A DNA stretch of 64,000 nt from Deltaproteobacteria bacterium. GTDB lineage: Bacteria > Myxococcota_A > Polyangia > Nannocystales > Nannocystaceae. Below the pieces are notes generated by a model. The model was not told where the DNA came from. It worked only from the letters and a program-made list of their open reading frames with translations, and did not search any database. The stretch is from contig JADJEE010000012.1 of the NCBI GenBank assembly GCA_016709225.1, positions 1,426,001 to 1,490,000 of the forward strand, given 5' to 3'. A program made the position numbers and the translations under genes. This document shows, piece after piece, positions 38,875 to 46,976 of the stretch (position 1 is the stretch's first letter; every line of letters starts with the position of its first letter).

Positions 38875-39711
38875 TCACCGCTTCCGCAGCGTCACGATCT
38901 GCTGCTCGAGCTCGGCCGGCAACGGCAGCCGTGCGGTGTCGGCATCCTGTTGGTGCGCGAGGGTCTGCGCCGCAAGCACGACGGTGTCGACATCGACCAC
39001 GCCACCGCGCGGTGCGGTGACCAAGAAGAAGCGCTCGAACCGTGGCGCATCGTCGAGCTCGTACGAGTGATCGAGCGGCACCAGGCCGCCGGTGCGCAAC
39101 CGCGTGCTGGCGTCGGCGGTGGCCGGGAAGTGCAGCGTCGCGGTGCCGCGACCATCGATCGAGACGATCACGCCCTGCTCGCGACCCGCGGCCCGGTACT
39201 GCAGCTGCAACAGATCGCCGTCACCGGCGAGGTCGCCGTCACCGAGGCGCTCGGGCCCTCGCGCACCCATGCGCTCGATGGTGAGCTGCGGCATGCCCTT
39301 GATGCGCGTGGGGTCCACCGCATCCGCCTGGCCGTCGTCGTCGTCGAGGATCACGCCGCGGGGATCACCGAGCGGACCATCGCGGTGCTCCGCCTCGCCG
39401 CCGGGAATCGGCCGCACGATGAGCCAGGCGAGCGCCCCGGTGGCGACCAACGCGATGCCCGGAATCCACCACCGCGCGGGGCTCGGGCGCACCGCGGCGT
39501 TCGACTCGACGCGCGCGAGTCGACGGCGCACCTCGGCGGCGACCTGCGCCGGCGGATGGGCGGCGAGGGTGGCCGCGTCGTCGTCGAGGATCGACTGCAC
39601 CGCCGCATCGGCGTCGGCACCGAGCTCGACACGCGCGCGCGCGCTCTCGGCCGGCGAGAGCTCACCATGGGCGAGCCGTTCGAGCACCAGTGGCGGAAGC
39701 TTGCGGTTCAT
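38875..39711 (-). CDS. Membrane anti-sigma-type regulator
   Basis: A 278-residue protein. The N-terminal ~80 residues are a cytoplasmic helical domain like sigma-binding domains (LPPLVLERLAHGELSPAES). One membrane helix follows (WWIPGIALVATGALAWLIV). The C-terminal ~150 residues are a beta-rich periplasmic domain resembling DUF4384 (LLQLQYRAAGREQGVIVSID), which may sense an envelope signal. It overlaps the upstream sigma gene by 4 bases (ATGA), so it is made with it and probably holds it inactive. No zinc-binding HxxxCxxC is seen, so it is not of the ZAS type. Confidence 0.75.
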   Translation of the reverse strand: MNRKLPPLVLERLAHGELSPAESARARVELGADADAAVQSILDDDAATLAAHPPAQVAAEVRRRLARVESNAAVRPSPARWWIPGIALVATGALAWLIVRPIPGGEAEHRDGPLGDPRGVILDDDDGQADAVDPTRIKGMPQLTIERMGARGPERLGDGDLAGDGDLLQLQYRAAGREQGVIVSIDGRGTATLHFPATADASTRLRTGGLVPLDHSYELDDAPRFERFFLVTAPRGGVVDVDTVVLAAQTLAHQQDADTARLPLPAELEQQIVTLRKR

Positions 39712-40250
39712 GCCTGCCCCTGCGCGGCTTGAAGTGAGCTCTGCAGCTTGCGAAGTCGCTTGCGGACGCCCGACACCGACATGCCGACGATCTCGGCGGT
39801 CTCCTCGAGCGTGTGCCCGTCGACCAGGTGCAGCACCGCGATGGTCGCGGAGGACTCGGGCTCGCGACCGAGCACGCGATCGAGCAGGGACCGCGCGGCC
39901 TGGCGCTCGTCCGTGCGGTCGAGGTCTGCGATGCGTGCGAGCATGTCGCTCGCGGGTTCGCTCGGCCGACGGCGCGTCGAACGCATGCGGTTGAGGCAGA
40001 CGTTCGTGGCCGTCCGGTACAGCAGACTCGATAGGCCCGCGTCGACGAGCGTCTCGTGGCGGCGACAGATTTCGACGAATACGTCGTGCATGGCATCGTG
40101 GGCCGTCTCGGGATCCCCGAGCAGCGTCCGGCAGCGCCGCAGGACCATGGGTCCGAAGCGGCGGTAGAGATCTTCGACGTCGAGGCTCAAAGGGGTGTCG
40201 AGGATCGACCTCTCGGACCCTTCAACACCAGCGCGAAGACGAAACGTCAC
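39708..40250 (-). CDS. ECF-type sigma factor
   Basis: A 180-residue sigma factor. Region 2 has DVEDLYRRFGPMVLRRCR and AHDAMHDVFVEICRR; region 4 has VLHLVDGHTLEETAEIVG and GVRKRLRKLQSSL. It opens from GTG 40250, though the true start may be a few codons later. It is divergent from the caspase fusion across a 207-base gap, and it is coupled by ATGA overlap to the anti-sigma factor. The arrangement suggests that it drives one or both surface-repeat genes, but no clear recognition box is seen. GAACTT at 40373-40378, in front of the caspase gene, is the best -35-like candidate. Confidence 0.85.
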   Translation of the reverse strand: MTFRLRAGVEGSERSILDTPLSLDVEDLYRRFGPMVLRRCRTLLGDPETAHDAMHDVFVEICRRHETLVDAGLSSLLYRTATNVCLNRMRSTRRRPSEPASDMLARIADLDRTDERQAARSLLDRVLGREPESSATIAVLHLVDGHTLEETAEIVGMSVSGVRKRLRKLQSSLQAAQGQA

Positions 40251-40457
40251 CGGGGATCGTCGCGAACACCGGGGCGCCGGCAGAGCCACGCGCCGCCACC
40301 GCCCGTGGGCCCGCGCACACCCGCCGCCACGAGCCCATCCGTGGACGCCCGTCCGCCCACCGAAGCCCGTGCGAACTTTCGTGCAGAATCCGGTGACACC
40401 CCGGGCGCGCGCCGGTGTTGCACCCGCGCGCCCGGCCCACGCGCCCCCGAACCGACG

Positions 40458-42482
40458 ATGCCCTCGACCCGCAGCCCGCGCGCGCGCGTGATCTCCCTGC
40501 TCGTGTTCGCAGTGGCGTGGCTGTGCATCGGCCGACCCGCGCGGGCCGAGCCCGACGGCGCGACCGAGGCCGAGGCCGAGGCCGCGACCACGCCCGTGCG
40601 TCGCTTCGCGCTGCTGGTCGGGGCCAACGACGGCGGTCCCGAGCGCGTACGACTGCGCTACGCGACCACCGACGCCGACGCGGTGGCGACGGTACTGAAG
40701 CAGATCGGTGGGGTGCGCGACGCCGAGATGGTCATGCTGCGCGACCCGACCCCCGAGGAGCTCGACGCTGCGTTCGAGGACCTCGCGCAGCGCGTGCGCG
40801 AGGCCGCGTCGGCGGGCATGCGCACGCAGCTGCTGTTCTACTATTCGGGACACTCCGACGAGCGCGGCCTCTTGCTCGCCGGCGATCGCGTGCAGTACCC
40901 GGCGCTGCGCAAGCGTGTGCAGGCGATCGGGGCCGACGTGAAGATCGCGATCCTCGACTCGTGCGCCTCCGGGGCCTTCACGCGCAGCAAGGGTGGCACG
41001 CGACGCGCACCGTTCCTGGTCGGCGGCGGCAGCAAGGTCGAGGGGCACGCGTTCCTCACCTCGAGCTCCGCCGACGAGGCCGCGCAGGAGTCCGACCGCG
41101 TCGGCGGATCCTTCTTCACGCACTTTCTCACCACCGGCATGCGCGGGGCCGCCGACGCCGACGGCGATCGCTACGTGACGCTGACCGAGGCCTATCGCTT
41201 CGCCTTCGACGAGACGCTGGCGCGCACGGAGACCACGCGGGGCGGGCCACAGCACGCCGCCTACGACATCCAGCTCGCAGGCTCGGGCGACCTCGTGATG
41301 ACCGATCTGCATCGACCGTCGGCCACCCTCAGCCTCGCCGCCGACGTGATCGGGCGCGTGTCGGTGCGTGGGCGCTCGGGTCGACTCGCCGCCGAGTTCT
41401 ACAAGACCAAGCAGACCGGCGCCATCGCGCTGGCCATCGAGCCCGGCAAGTACCAGATCATGGTCGACGACGGCGCGGCGCGGCGACGGGCCGACGTCGA
41501 GATCGGCCGCGGCGGCAAGCTCGGGGTCGCCGCCAAGGACTTCCGCACGATCCCGACCGAGTACGTCGCGCTGCGCGGCAACAGCACCTACGTCGAGGTG
41601 CCATTCGACGTGGGACTGCTGCCACCGCTGTCGCTCAATGGCCGCGCGGCCAAGCGCGTGCACGACCACGACGCGCGGGTCCGCAACCGCGTGAGCCTGG
41701 GCGTGCTGTGGAACCGTTCGACCCGTGTCGACGGCATGAGCATCGCGCTCGGTGCGTCGATCATCGACGAGCAGCTGCACGGCATCCAGGGCGCCGTCGG
41801 GGCCGCAATCGTGCGCGGCGAGGCCGAGGGCATGCAGTTCGCGACCACGTTCAACCACGCCGACACGTTGGTGGGCGCGCAGCTGGGGATGGTCAACGAC
41901 GTCGGCCACCTGCGAAAGGGTGCCCAGCTCGGCATGATCAACCTCGGCGGCAAGGTCGACGGACTGCAGCTGGGCCTGGTCAACTGGGCCCACAGCGCCA
42001 AGGCCTCGATCGGTCTCATCAGCCTCACACGCGAGGGTGGCGTGCACCCCGAGCTGTGGACCTCCGATCTCGCGGCATTCAACCTCGGGCTGCGGTTCCC
42101 CGCCCGCTACACCTACTCGGGCTTCGTGATCGGCGTCCACCCCTTCGGCCGCGGCGCGAGCTGGCAGTTCGGCCTACTGCTCGGGGCCCACGTGCCGATC
42201 GTCAAGAGCGCGTTCCTCGACGTCGACATCGGCAGCTACATCGTGCTTCAGGGCATGAAGGTCACCAAGCCGCCGGGCACCGTGAACCAGCTGCGGATGC
42301 TGTTCGGCTGGCAGGCATTGCCGCGGCTGGCGGTGTTCGGTGGGCCGACGCTGTCGCTGTTCGTCAACAAGGTCTCCGACGACCTCGCGCGTCCCGGCTA
42401 CCGCTGGACGGTCTTCGACCACGTCAAGAGCAACGTCCGCACGCGTCTGTGGCCTGGGTTCGCGGTCGGCCTGCGTTTCTAG
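40458..42482 (+). CDS. Exported caspase domain fused to LA_2272-type surface repeats
   Basis: A 674-residue protein: signal SLLVFAVAWLCIGRPARA, a caspase (C14) domain at about 45-270 and an outer-membrane-type domain at about 370-674. The caspase dyad is His132 in FYYSGHSDERG and Cys169 in AILDSCASGAF, with the expected spacing. A beta-sandwich linker (SATLSLAADVIGRVSVRG) separates the domains. The C-terminal half repeats GAQLGMVNDVG, GAQLGMINLG and GLQLGLVNWA and ends in FAVGLRF, like LA_2272 surface proteins and like the neighbour at 37537-38838. Most bacterial caspase homologues are cytoplasmic or act in abortive infection. Export together with a surface domain suggests an envelope-located protease. 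The ECF sigma/anti-sigma pair lies just upstream on the other strand. Confidence 0.82.
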   Translation: MPSTRSPRARVISLLVFAVAWLCIGRPARAEPDGATEAEAEAATTPVRRFALLVGANDGGPERVRLRYATTDADAVATVLKQIGGVRDAEMVMLRDPTPEELDAAFEDLAQRVREAASAGMRTQLLFYYSGHSDERGLLLAGDRVQYPALRKRVQAIGADVKIAILDSCASGAFTRSKGGTRRAPFLVGGGSKVEGHAFLTSSSADEAAQESDRVGGSFFTHFLTTGMRGAADADGDRYVTLTEAYRFAFDETLARTETTRGGPQHAAYDIQLAGSGDLVMTDLHRPSATLSLAADVIGRVSVRGRSGRLAAEFYKTKQTGAIALAIEPGKYQIMVDDGAARRRADVEIGRGGKLGVAAKDFRTIPTEYVALRGNSTYVEVPFDVGLLPPLSLNGRAAKRVHDHDARVRNRVSLGVLWNRSTRVDGMSIALGASIIDEQLHGIQGAVGAAIVRGEAEGMQFATTFNHADTLVGAQLGMVNDVGHLRKGAQLGMINLGGKVDGLQLGLVNWAHSAKASIGLISLTREGGVHPELWTSDLAAFNLGLRFPARYTYSGFVIGVHPFGRGASWQFGLLLGAHVPIVKSAFLDVDIGSYIVLQGMKVTKPPGTVNQLRMLFGWQALPRLAVFGGPTLSLFVNKVSDDLARPGYRWTVFDHVKSNVRTRLWPGFAVGLRF

Positions 42483-42490
42483 GCGCCCCG

Positions 42491-43147
42491 CTATGGCCGC
42501 GAGGGGCTGGCGTCGTTCGCCGCCAGCAGTCGCGCGGCGCGGATGCGGTGCAGCTTGAACTGTCGCGCGGCCTGCTTGTCGAGATCGTCGACGTTGATCA
42601 AGGTCTCGCGGCGATCGACCACGACGTCACGGATACGCACGCGACGCTTGGTGACGCCGTCGTGGCCGTCGTAGGTGATCGAAAGCGGCCGCCGATCGAG
42701 CCACGCGCGCTCGACCACGGCGGCGACCTCCGGATCGACCCGCTGCGACGGCACGCCGACGTACGAGAGCGTCTTGCGCAGGCCCACCAGCTCGCGCTGG
42801 GCGGGCTGCGGTAGCGCGCCCTCGACCTTGTCGAGCGCAGTCGCGAGGGTCGCCGCAAACGGCACCATGCGCTGCTCGATCAACCATCGTCCGGCCGCGA
42901 GCACCACGGCGGCCTCGCGCGCGGTGAAGTTCACCGGCGGCATCGAGTACGAGCGGTCGAGCACGAAGCCTCCGCCGCGCCCGCGCTCGCCGTGCAGCGG
43001 CAGCTCGGCGTCGCGCAGCGCGTCGAGGTCGCGGTAGATCGTGCGCACGGAGACCCCGAGTCGCTCGGCCAGGCTCTCGGCCGTCACGCCGGTCCGACGG
43101 GCCCGTAGGAGCTCGGTGAGGGCGAACAGACGCTGCACGCGACGCAT
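42491..43147 (-). CDS. WYL-domain transcription regulator (YafY type)
   Basis: A 218-residue DNA-binding protein with an N-terminal winged helix (LAERLGVSVRTIYRDLDALRDA at about 26-47) and a C-terminal WYL-like domain (PLSITYDGHDGVTKRRVRIRDV). YafY-type regulators control neighbouring genes in response to small ligands. It is divergent from the GST gene over 94 bases that hold two direct CTGACA copies 11 bases apart, and it converges with the caspase gene. Its likely target is the GST gene. Confidence 0.85.
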   Translation of the reverse strand: MRRVQRLFALTELLRARRTGVTAESLAERLGVSVRTIYRDLDALRDAELPLHGERGRGGGFVLDRSYSMPPVNFTAREAAVVLAAGRWLIEQRMVPFAATLATALDKVEGALPQPAQRELVGLRKTLSYVGVPSQRVDPEVAAVVERAWLDRRPLSITYDGHDGVTKRRVRIRDVVVDRRETLINVDDLDKQAARQFKLHRIRAARLLAANDASPSRP

Positions 43148-43168
43148 CCCGCGAGCATGCCATCAAAC

Positions 43169-43185
43169 CTGACACACTGCTGACA
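43169..43185 (+). promoter_or_regulatory. Direct CTGACA repeats, possible WYL operator
   Basis: CTGACA at 43169-43174 and 43180-43185, one helical turn apart, in the divergent region between the WYL regulator and the GST gene. The GST start has a good Shine-Dalgarno (GGAGG, 43232-43236). Confidence 0.3.
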
Positions 43186-43241
43186 TTCGTGGCTGGTAGA
43201 CCTCGTCCATCGCCGCGAAACGGGGCGATGCGGAGGAACCC

Positions 43242-43991
43242 ATGCAAACCAACGAACTGGTCCTGTGCGAGCTGCGCGACACTGGTCGCTGCGAGCTCGA
43301 GAGCTTCTCGCCCTTCTGCGTGAAGGTGCACCGCGCGCTGCGGGCGGCGGGCCTGCGCTACGAGCGACGTCACGCGGACCGTCCCGATGCCTATCGCGAG
43401 CACAACCCCACTGGACAGGTGCCGGTGCTGTTGGTCGACGGCGTGCCGGTGGCGGACTCGACGCGGATCCTCGCGCGCATCGAGACGCTCGGCGGGCGCT
43501 CGCTGCTGCCCGCCGATCCCCGCGCCCGCGCCGAGGCCCTGCTCTGGGAGGAGCTGGCCGACACCGCGCTCAACGGATTCCTCGTGGCCGCGCGTTGGGC
43601 CGACCCGCGCAACTGGCCGGTCACGCGCGCGGCCTACTTCGTGGGCATGCCGGCCCCGGTGCGCGCGATCGTGCCGGCGCTGCTGCGCCGCGGGGTCGTG
43701 CGCTCACTGGTGGCGCGCGACGTGTGGCGCAGCGGCCCCGAGGCCTGCTGGGCGCGCTTCGAAGCGCTGCTCGACGCACTCGAGGCCCGTGCGCCCGAGC
43801 GTGGCTTCTGGCTCGGCGAGACGGTCGGCATCGCCGACGTGGCGTTGTTCGGCCAGCTGCAGGGCCTGCGCACCGATCTCACCGCGTGGCAGATGCAGTG
43901 CGTGCAAGCGAGGCCGCGCCTGACGGCATGGCTCGATCGTGTCGACGCGGCGACGCGGCCACTGCACGCGGTGCGCTCGCAGGCCGCATGA
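43242..43991 (+). CDS. Glutathione S-transferase family protein
   Basis: A 249-residue two-domain GST. The N-terminal thioredoxin-like domain has SPFCVKVHRALRAAGLRYE (Ser/Cys start of the glutathione site), the cis-Pro segment NPTGQVPVLLVDG and the following VADSTRIL with the Ser that contacts the glutamyl group. The C-terminal all-helical domain has GFWLGETVGIADVALFGQL. These motifs resemble the metaxin/FAXC-like branch of GSTs. It is divergent from the WYL regulator, which probably controls it. The substrate is unknown. Confidence 0.88.
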   Translation: MQTNELVLCELRDTGRCELESFSPFCVKVHRALRAAGLRYERRHADRPDAYREHNPTGQVPVLLVDGVPVADSTRILARIETLGGRSLLPADPRARAEALLWEELADTALNGFLVAARWADPRNWPVTRAAYFVGMPAPVRAIVPALLRRGVVRSLVARDVWRSGPEACWARFEALLDALEARAPERGFWLGETVGIADVALFGQLQGLRTDLTAWQMQCVQARPRLTAWLDRVDAATRPLHAVRSQAA

Positions 43992-44043
43992 GGCACGCTC
44001 GGCGCTCGCGCGGGGCCGCGAATCGTGCGACGTTGTCGTTCGC

Positions 44044-45030
44044 ATGATCACCGCGCGACGGGCACTGGCGGTCCTCTGGCTCGGCGCGTTCGGCTGTGCC
44101 GACGCCGATGGTGACCGCGACGACACCACCGTGGCCATGACCTCGATCGGCTCGGTCACGCAGGCCGGCTCGGCCACCGACGCCAGTGGCGACACCTCGG
44201 CGGCGAGCACCGGCACCGGCGGCGCCGACGGCAGCTCCGGCGACAGCGGCGTCGACGGTGGTCCGGTGTTCGACCTCGGCGACGGCAGCACCGGCGCGCC
44301 CTCGTGCGTGCCAGTGGCCGCGACCGAGCAGACCTGCGACGACGTCGACGACGACTGCAACGGCTACATCGACGACATCGACGTCGGCGGCGACGGCATC
44401 TGCGACTGCCTCTCGATCGCGCTGCTCGGCCAGCCCGGATCCCTGGCCTCGTCGCAGTTCGTCGCGTGGCTGACGATGCAGGGCACCAGCAGCGAGCGCA
44501 TCGACCCGGCGGCCATCGACGACGCCGCGCTCGCGCCCTACGACATCATCATCATCGACCGGCTCACCCGCACGTACGACGACGCGGAGGCCACCGCGCT
44601 CGCCGATTGGGTCGACGCCGGTGGCGGCCTGATGGCGATGACCGGCCACACCGCCGATCCGACCATGGCGCAGAGCTGGCCCAACACCCTGCTGGCCCCG
44701 TTCGAGCTCGGCTACGAGGGCGCGCTGCTGAGCGGCCCCGTCACCGACTTCGCGGTCCACCCCATCACCACCGGACTGACCTCGGTGACCTTCGCGGGCG
44801 GCTTCGCGGTGTTCGAGGCGAGCCCCAACGTCAGCGACGTGGTCGCCACCCTCCCCGCCGGCCCAGTCGCCCGCGCGCGCGGCTTCGGCGACGGCAAGGT
44901 GTTCGTGTGGGGCGACGAGTGGATCGAGTACGACTCCGAGTGGTCGACGATGCCGGAGATCACCCAGCTGTGGGTCAACACGCTGGCGTGGCTGCGACCG
45001 CAGGATCTCTGCGCGCCACCGCCGGCGTGA
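44044..45030 (+). CDS. Lipoprotein with MopE-like motif and ThuA/GATase-like domain
   Basis: A 328-residue lipoprotein: signal MITARRALAVLWLGAFGC, an Asp/Ser/Gly-rich linker and the Cys/Asp motif CDDVDDDCNGYIDD, a metal-binding motif of the MopE type. The C-terminal ~200 residues look like a ThuA/class I amidotransferase-like fold (LAPYDIIIIDRLTRTYDDAE, WVDAGGGLMAMTGHT, GFGDGKVFVWGDEW). No Cys nucleophile is present at the elbow, so a binding rather than catalytic role is likely. The function is unknown. It converges with the GFA gene. Confidence 0.72.
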   Translation: MITARRALAVLWLGAFGCADADGDRDDTTVAMTSIGSVTQAGSATDASGDTSAASTGTGGADGSSGDSGVDGGPVFDLGDGSTGAPSCVPVAATEQTCDDVDDDCNGYIDDIDVGGDGICDCLSIALLGQPGSLASSQFVAWLTMQGTSSERIDPAAIDDAALAPYDIIIIDRLTRTYDDAEATALADWVDAGGGLMAMTGHTADPTMAQSWPNTLLAPFELGYEGALLSGPVTDFAVHPITTGLTSVTFAGGFAVFEASPNVSDVVATLPAGPVARARGFGDGKVFVWGDEWIEYDSEWSTMPEITQLWVNTLAWLRPQDLCAPPPA

Positions 45031-45042
45031 GCCCGATCGGCG

Positions 45043-45444
45043 CTAGCCCTTCTTCGGCAGCGCATCGGTGATCGCCAGCCACGGCACGTGGTCGTCGTAG
45101 AAGACGTGGGCCATCGGCTCGCGATCGAGCGGATCGACGATGAGCGCCCTCGCGACGTGCATCTCGCCGGGCCAGCGCTCGGCCTCGAACAGCATCGGGC
45201 TGCCACAGGTGCCGCAGAACCCTCGACGTGCACCCGGGCTCGACACATGCCAGCGCGGTTCGTGCCCGTCGATGGCGACCTGTTCGCTGCGGAAGCCCGC
45301 CCAAGTGACCACGGCCGCGCCGTGGGCACGGCGGCAGTACGTGCAGTGACAGTGCGCGACCCACAGCGTCGGCAGCGTCGCCGTGACCCGCAGCGCGCCG
45401 CACAGGCACACCGCGCGCACCGAGTTTCCCGCTTCGTCGCTCAT
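45043..45444 (-). CDS. GFA family (glutathione-dependent formaldehyde-activating-like) protein
   Basis: A 133-residue cytoplasmic protein with the GFA zinc-binding Cys clusters CLCGAL, CHCTYC and CGTCGSP, and the following FEAERWPGEMHV. GFA proteins bind zinc and often act as small-molecule thiol or formaldehyde adduct enzymes; most members are uncharacterised. ATG 45444 overlaps the stop of the PPK2 gene by 4 bases, so it ends a five-gene operon. Its link with polyphosphate or nucleotide metabolism is unclear. Confidence 0.82.
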   Translation of the reverse strand: MSDEAGNSVRAVCLCGALRVTATLPTLWVAHCHCTYCRRAHGAAVVTWAGFRSEQVAIDGHEPRWHVSSPGARRGFCGTCGSPMLFEAERWPGEMHVARALIVDPLDREPMAHVFYDDHVPWLAITDALPKKG

Positions 45445-46922
45445 GCGTCGTCCTCCAACGCGGCCTCGAGACGCTCGCAGATCGTCCTCAGCACCGTGAC
45501 GCGGGCGTGGTTCTTGTCGTTGGCCGCGACCAACGTCCACGGCGCGAGCTCGGTGCTGGTGCGGTCGACCATGTCGGCGACCGCCGCCTCGTACTGCGGC
45601 CACTTGTCCCGGTTGCGCCAGTCCTCGGGGCCGATCTTCCAGCGCTTGGTGACCTCCTCCTCGCGATCGCGGAAGCGACGCAGCTGCTCGTCGGCGTCGA
45701 TCTGCAGCCACAGCTTCACGATCACGGCGCCGTGCTCTGCCATCTGCTCCTCGAAGTCGTTGATCTCGGAGTACGCACGCATCCAGTCGCGGGTGGTGCA
45801 GAAGCCCTCGACACGCTCGACCAGCACGCGGCCGTACCACGAGCGATCGAAGACCACGGCCTTGCCCCGACGCGGCAGATGCCGCCAGAACCGCCACAGG
45901 TACGGGCGCGCGCGCTCCTCGTCGGTGGGCGCGGCGATCGGCACCAGCTCGTACAGCCGCGGATCGAGCGCAGCCGCGAAGCGACGGATCGCACCACCCT
46001 TGCCGGCCGCGTCCATGCCCTCGAACACCACCACCAACGAGCGCTTCGCGAACGCCGGCCGCCGCACCAGCTTGGCCAGCTTGCCCTGCCAGCGCGCGAG
46101 CTCGCGGCGGTACTCGTCCTTGTCGAGGCTCTGGCTGTGATCGAGGGTGCTCAGCACATTGTTGCCGTCGACGGTCGCGACCGGATGCATGGCGGTCTCG
46201 CTCGGCGCCTCGACGACGTCGTCGTTGCACATGGCGTCGAGCAGTCCCCGCGCGACCACCACCGAGCGGTAGCGTTCGTCACGGCCGGGCACGACGATCC
46301 ACGGCGCGAAGTCGGTGCTCGACAGTCGCAGCGCCCGCGTGGCGCACTCGGTGAGCCGGTCGTAGTTCTCGAAGTGGTCCCAGTCTTCCTTGGTCACGCG
46401 CCAGCGCGTGAGCTTGTCCTTCTCGAGCTCGCGCAGACGCTTGCGCTGCTGCGACTTGGCGAGGTGGAACCACAGCTTGAGCAGCACGAAGCCCTCGTTG
46501 GCCAACATCCGCTCGAACCGGCTCGCGCGCTCGACCGCGCGATCGAACTGCGCCTGCCCCCAGTCACCGTAGGCCCGCCCCGCCAGCGGCGCCGTGTACC
46601 AGGAGTCGAAGAAGATGCCGACCTTGCCCTTGGGCGGCAGCATCCGCCAGTACCGCCACAGCGGCGGCCGGTCACGCTCCTCGTCGCTCGGATCGCCGAA
46701 CGCGACCGTTCGGACCTGCCGCGGATCGAGCCAGCTGTTGATGAGCTGCACCGTCTCGCCCTTGCCGCCGCCATCGACCCCCGCGATGACCACCAGCACC
46801 GCCTGCTTGGACTGCTCGAGCAACGTCCGCTGCGCCTCGAGCAGTCGCGCGCGCAGCTCGTCGACCATGGTCTCGTACTCGGACTTGGGAATCTCGTGGT
46901 CGATCTCGGCGGATTCGAACAT
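45441..46922 (-). CDS. pap: Two-domain PPK2-type polyphosphate:nucleotide phosphotransferase
   Basis: A 493-residue protein with two tandem PPK2 domains. The first has Walker A GVDGGGKGE near 50 and FDSWYTAPLAG; the second GMDAAGKGG near 290 and VFDRSWYGRVLVERV. Both have lid residues of the class. Two-domain PPK2 proteins of this length are usually polyphosphate:AMP phosphotransferases (class II), which make ADP from AMP with polyphosphate. Whether this enzyme prefers AMP is inference. The start at ATG 46922 fits the family; an extension to 46955 does not. It follows the nucleotide-transporter-like gene by 54 bases and may work with it in nucleotide salvage. Confidence 0.9.
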   Translation of the reverse strand: MFESAEIDHEIPKSEYETMVDELRARLLEAQRTLLEQSKQAVLVVIAGVDGGGKGETVQLINSWLDPRQVRTVAFGDPSDEERDRPPLWRYWRMLPPKGKVGIFFDSWYTAPLAGRAYGDWGQAQFDRAVERASRFERMLANEGFVLLKLWFHLAKSQQRKRLRELEKDKLTRWRVTKEDWDHFENYDRLTECATRALRLSSTDFAPWIVVPGRDERYRSVVVARGLLDAMCNDDVVEAPSETAMHPVATVDGNNVLSTLDHSQSLDKDEYRRELARWQGKLAKLVRRPAFAKRSLVVVFEGMDAAGKGGAIRRFAAALDPRLYELVPIAAPTDEERARPYLWRFWRHLPRRGKAVVFDRSWYGRVLVERVEGFCTTRDWMRAYSEINDFEEQMAEHGAVIVKLWLQIDADEQLRRFRDREEEVTKRWKIGPEDWRNRDKWPQYEAAVADMVDRTSTELAPWTLVAANDKNHARVTVLRTICERLEAALEDDA

Positions 46923-46976
46923 GGCGGGGGGTCGAGCATGCCCCAACGCGACCATGCAGGCCAGCGCGCGCCCGGT

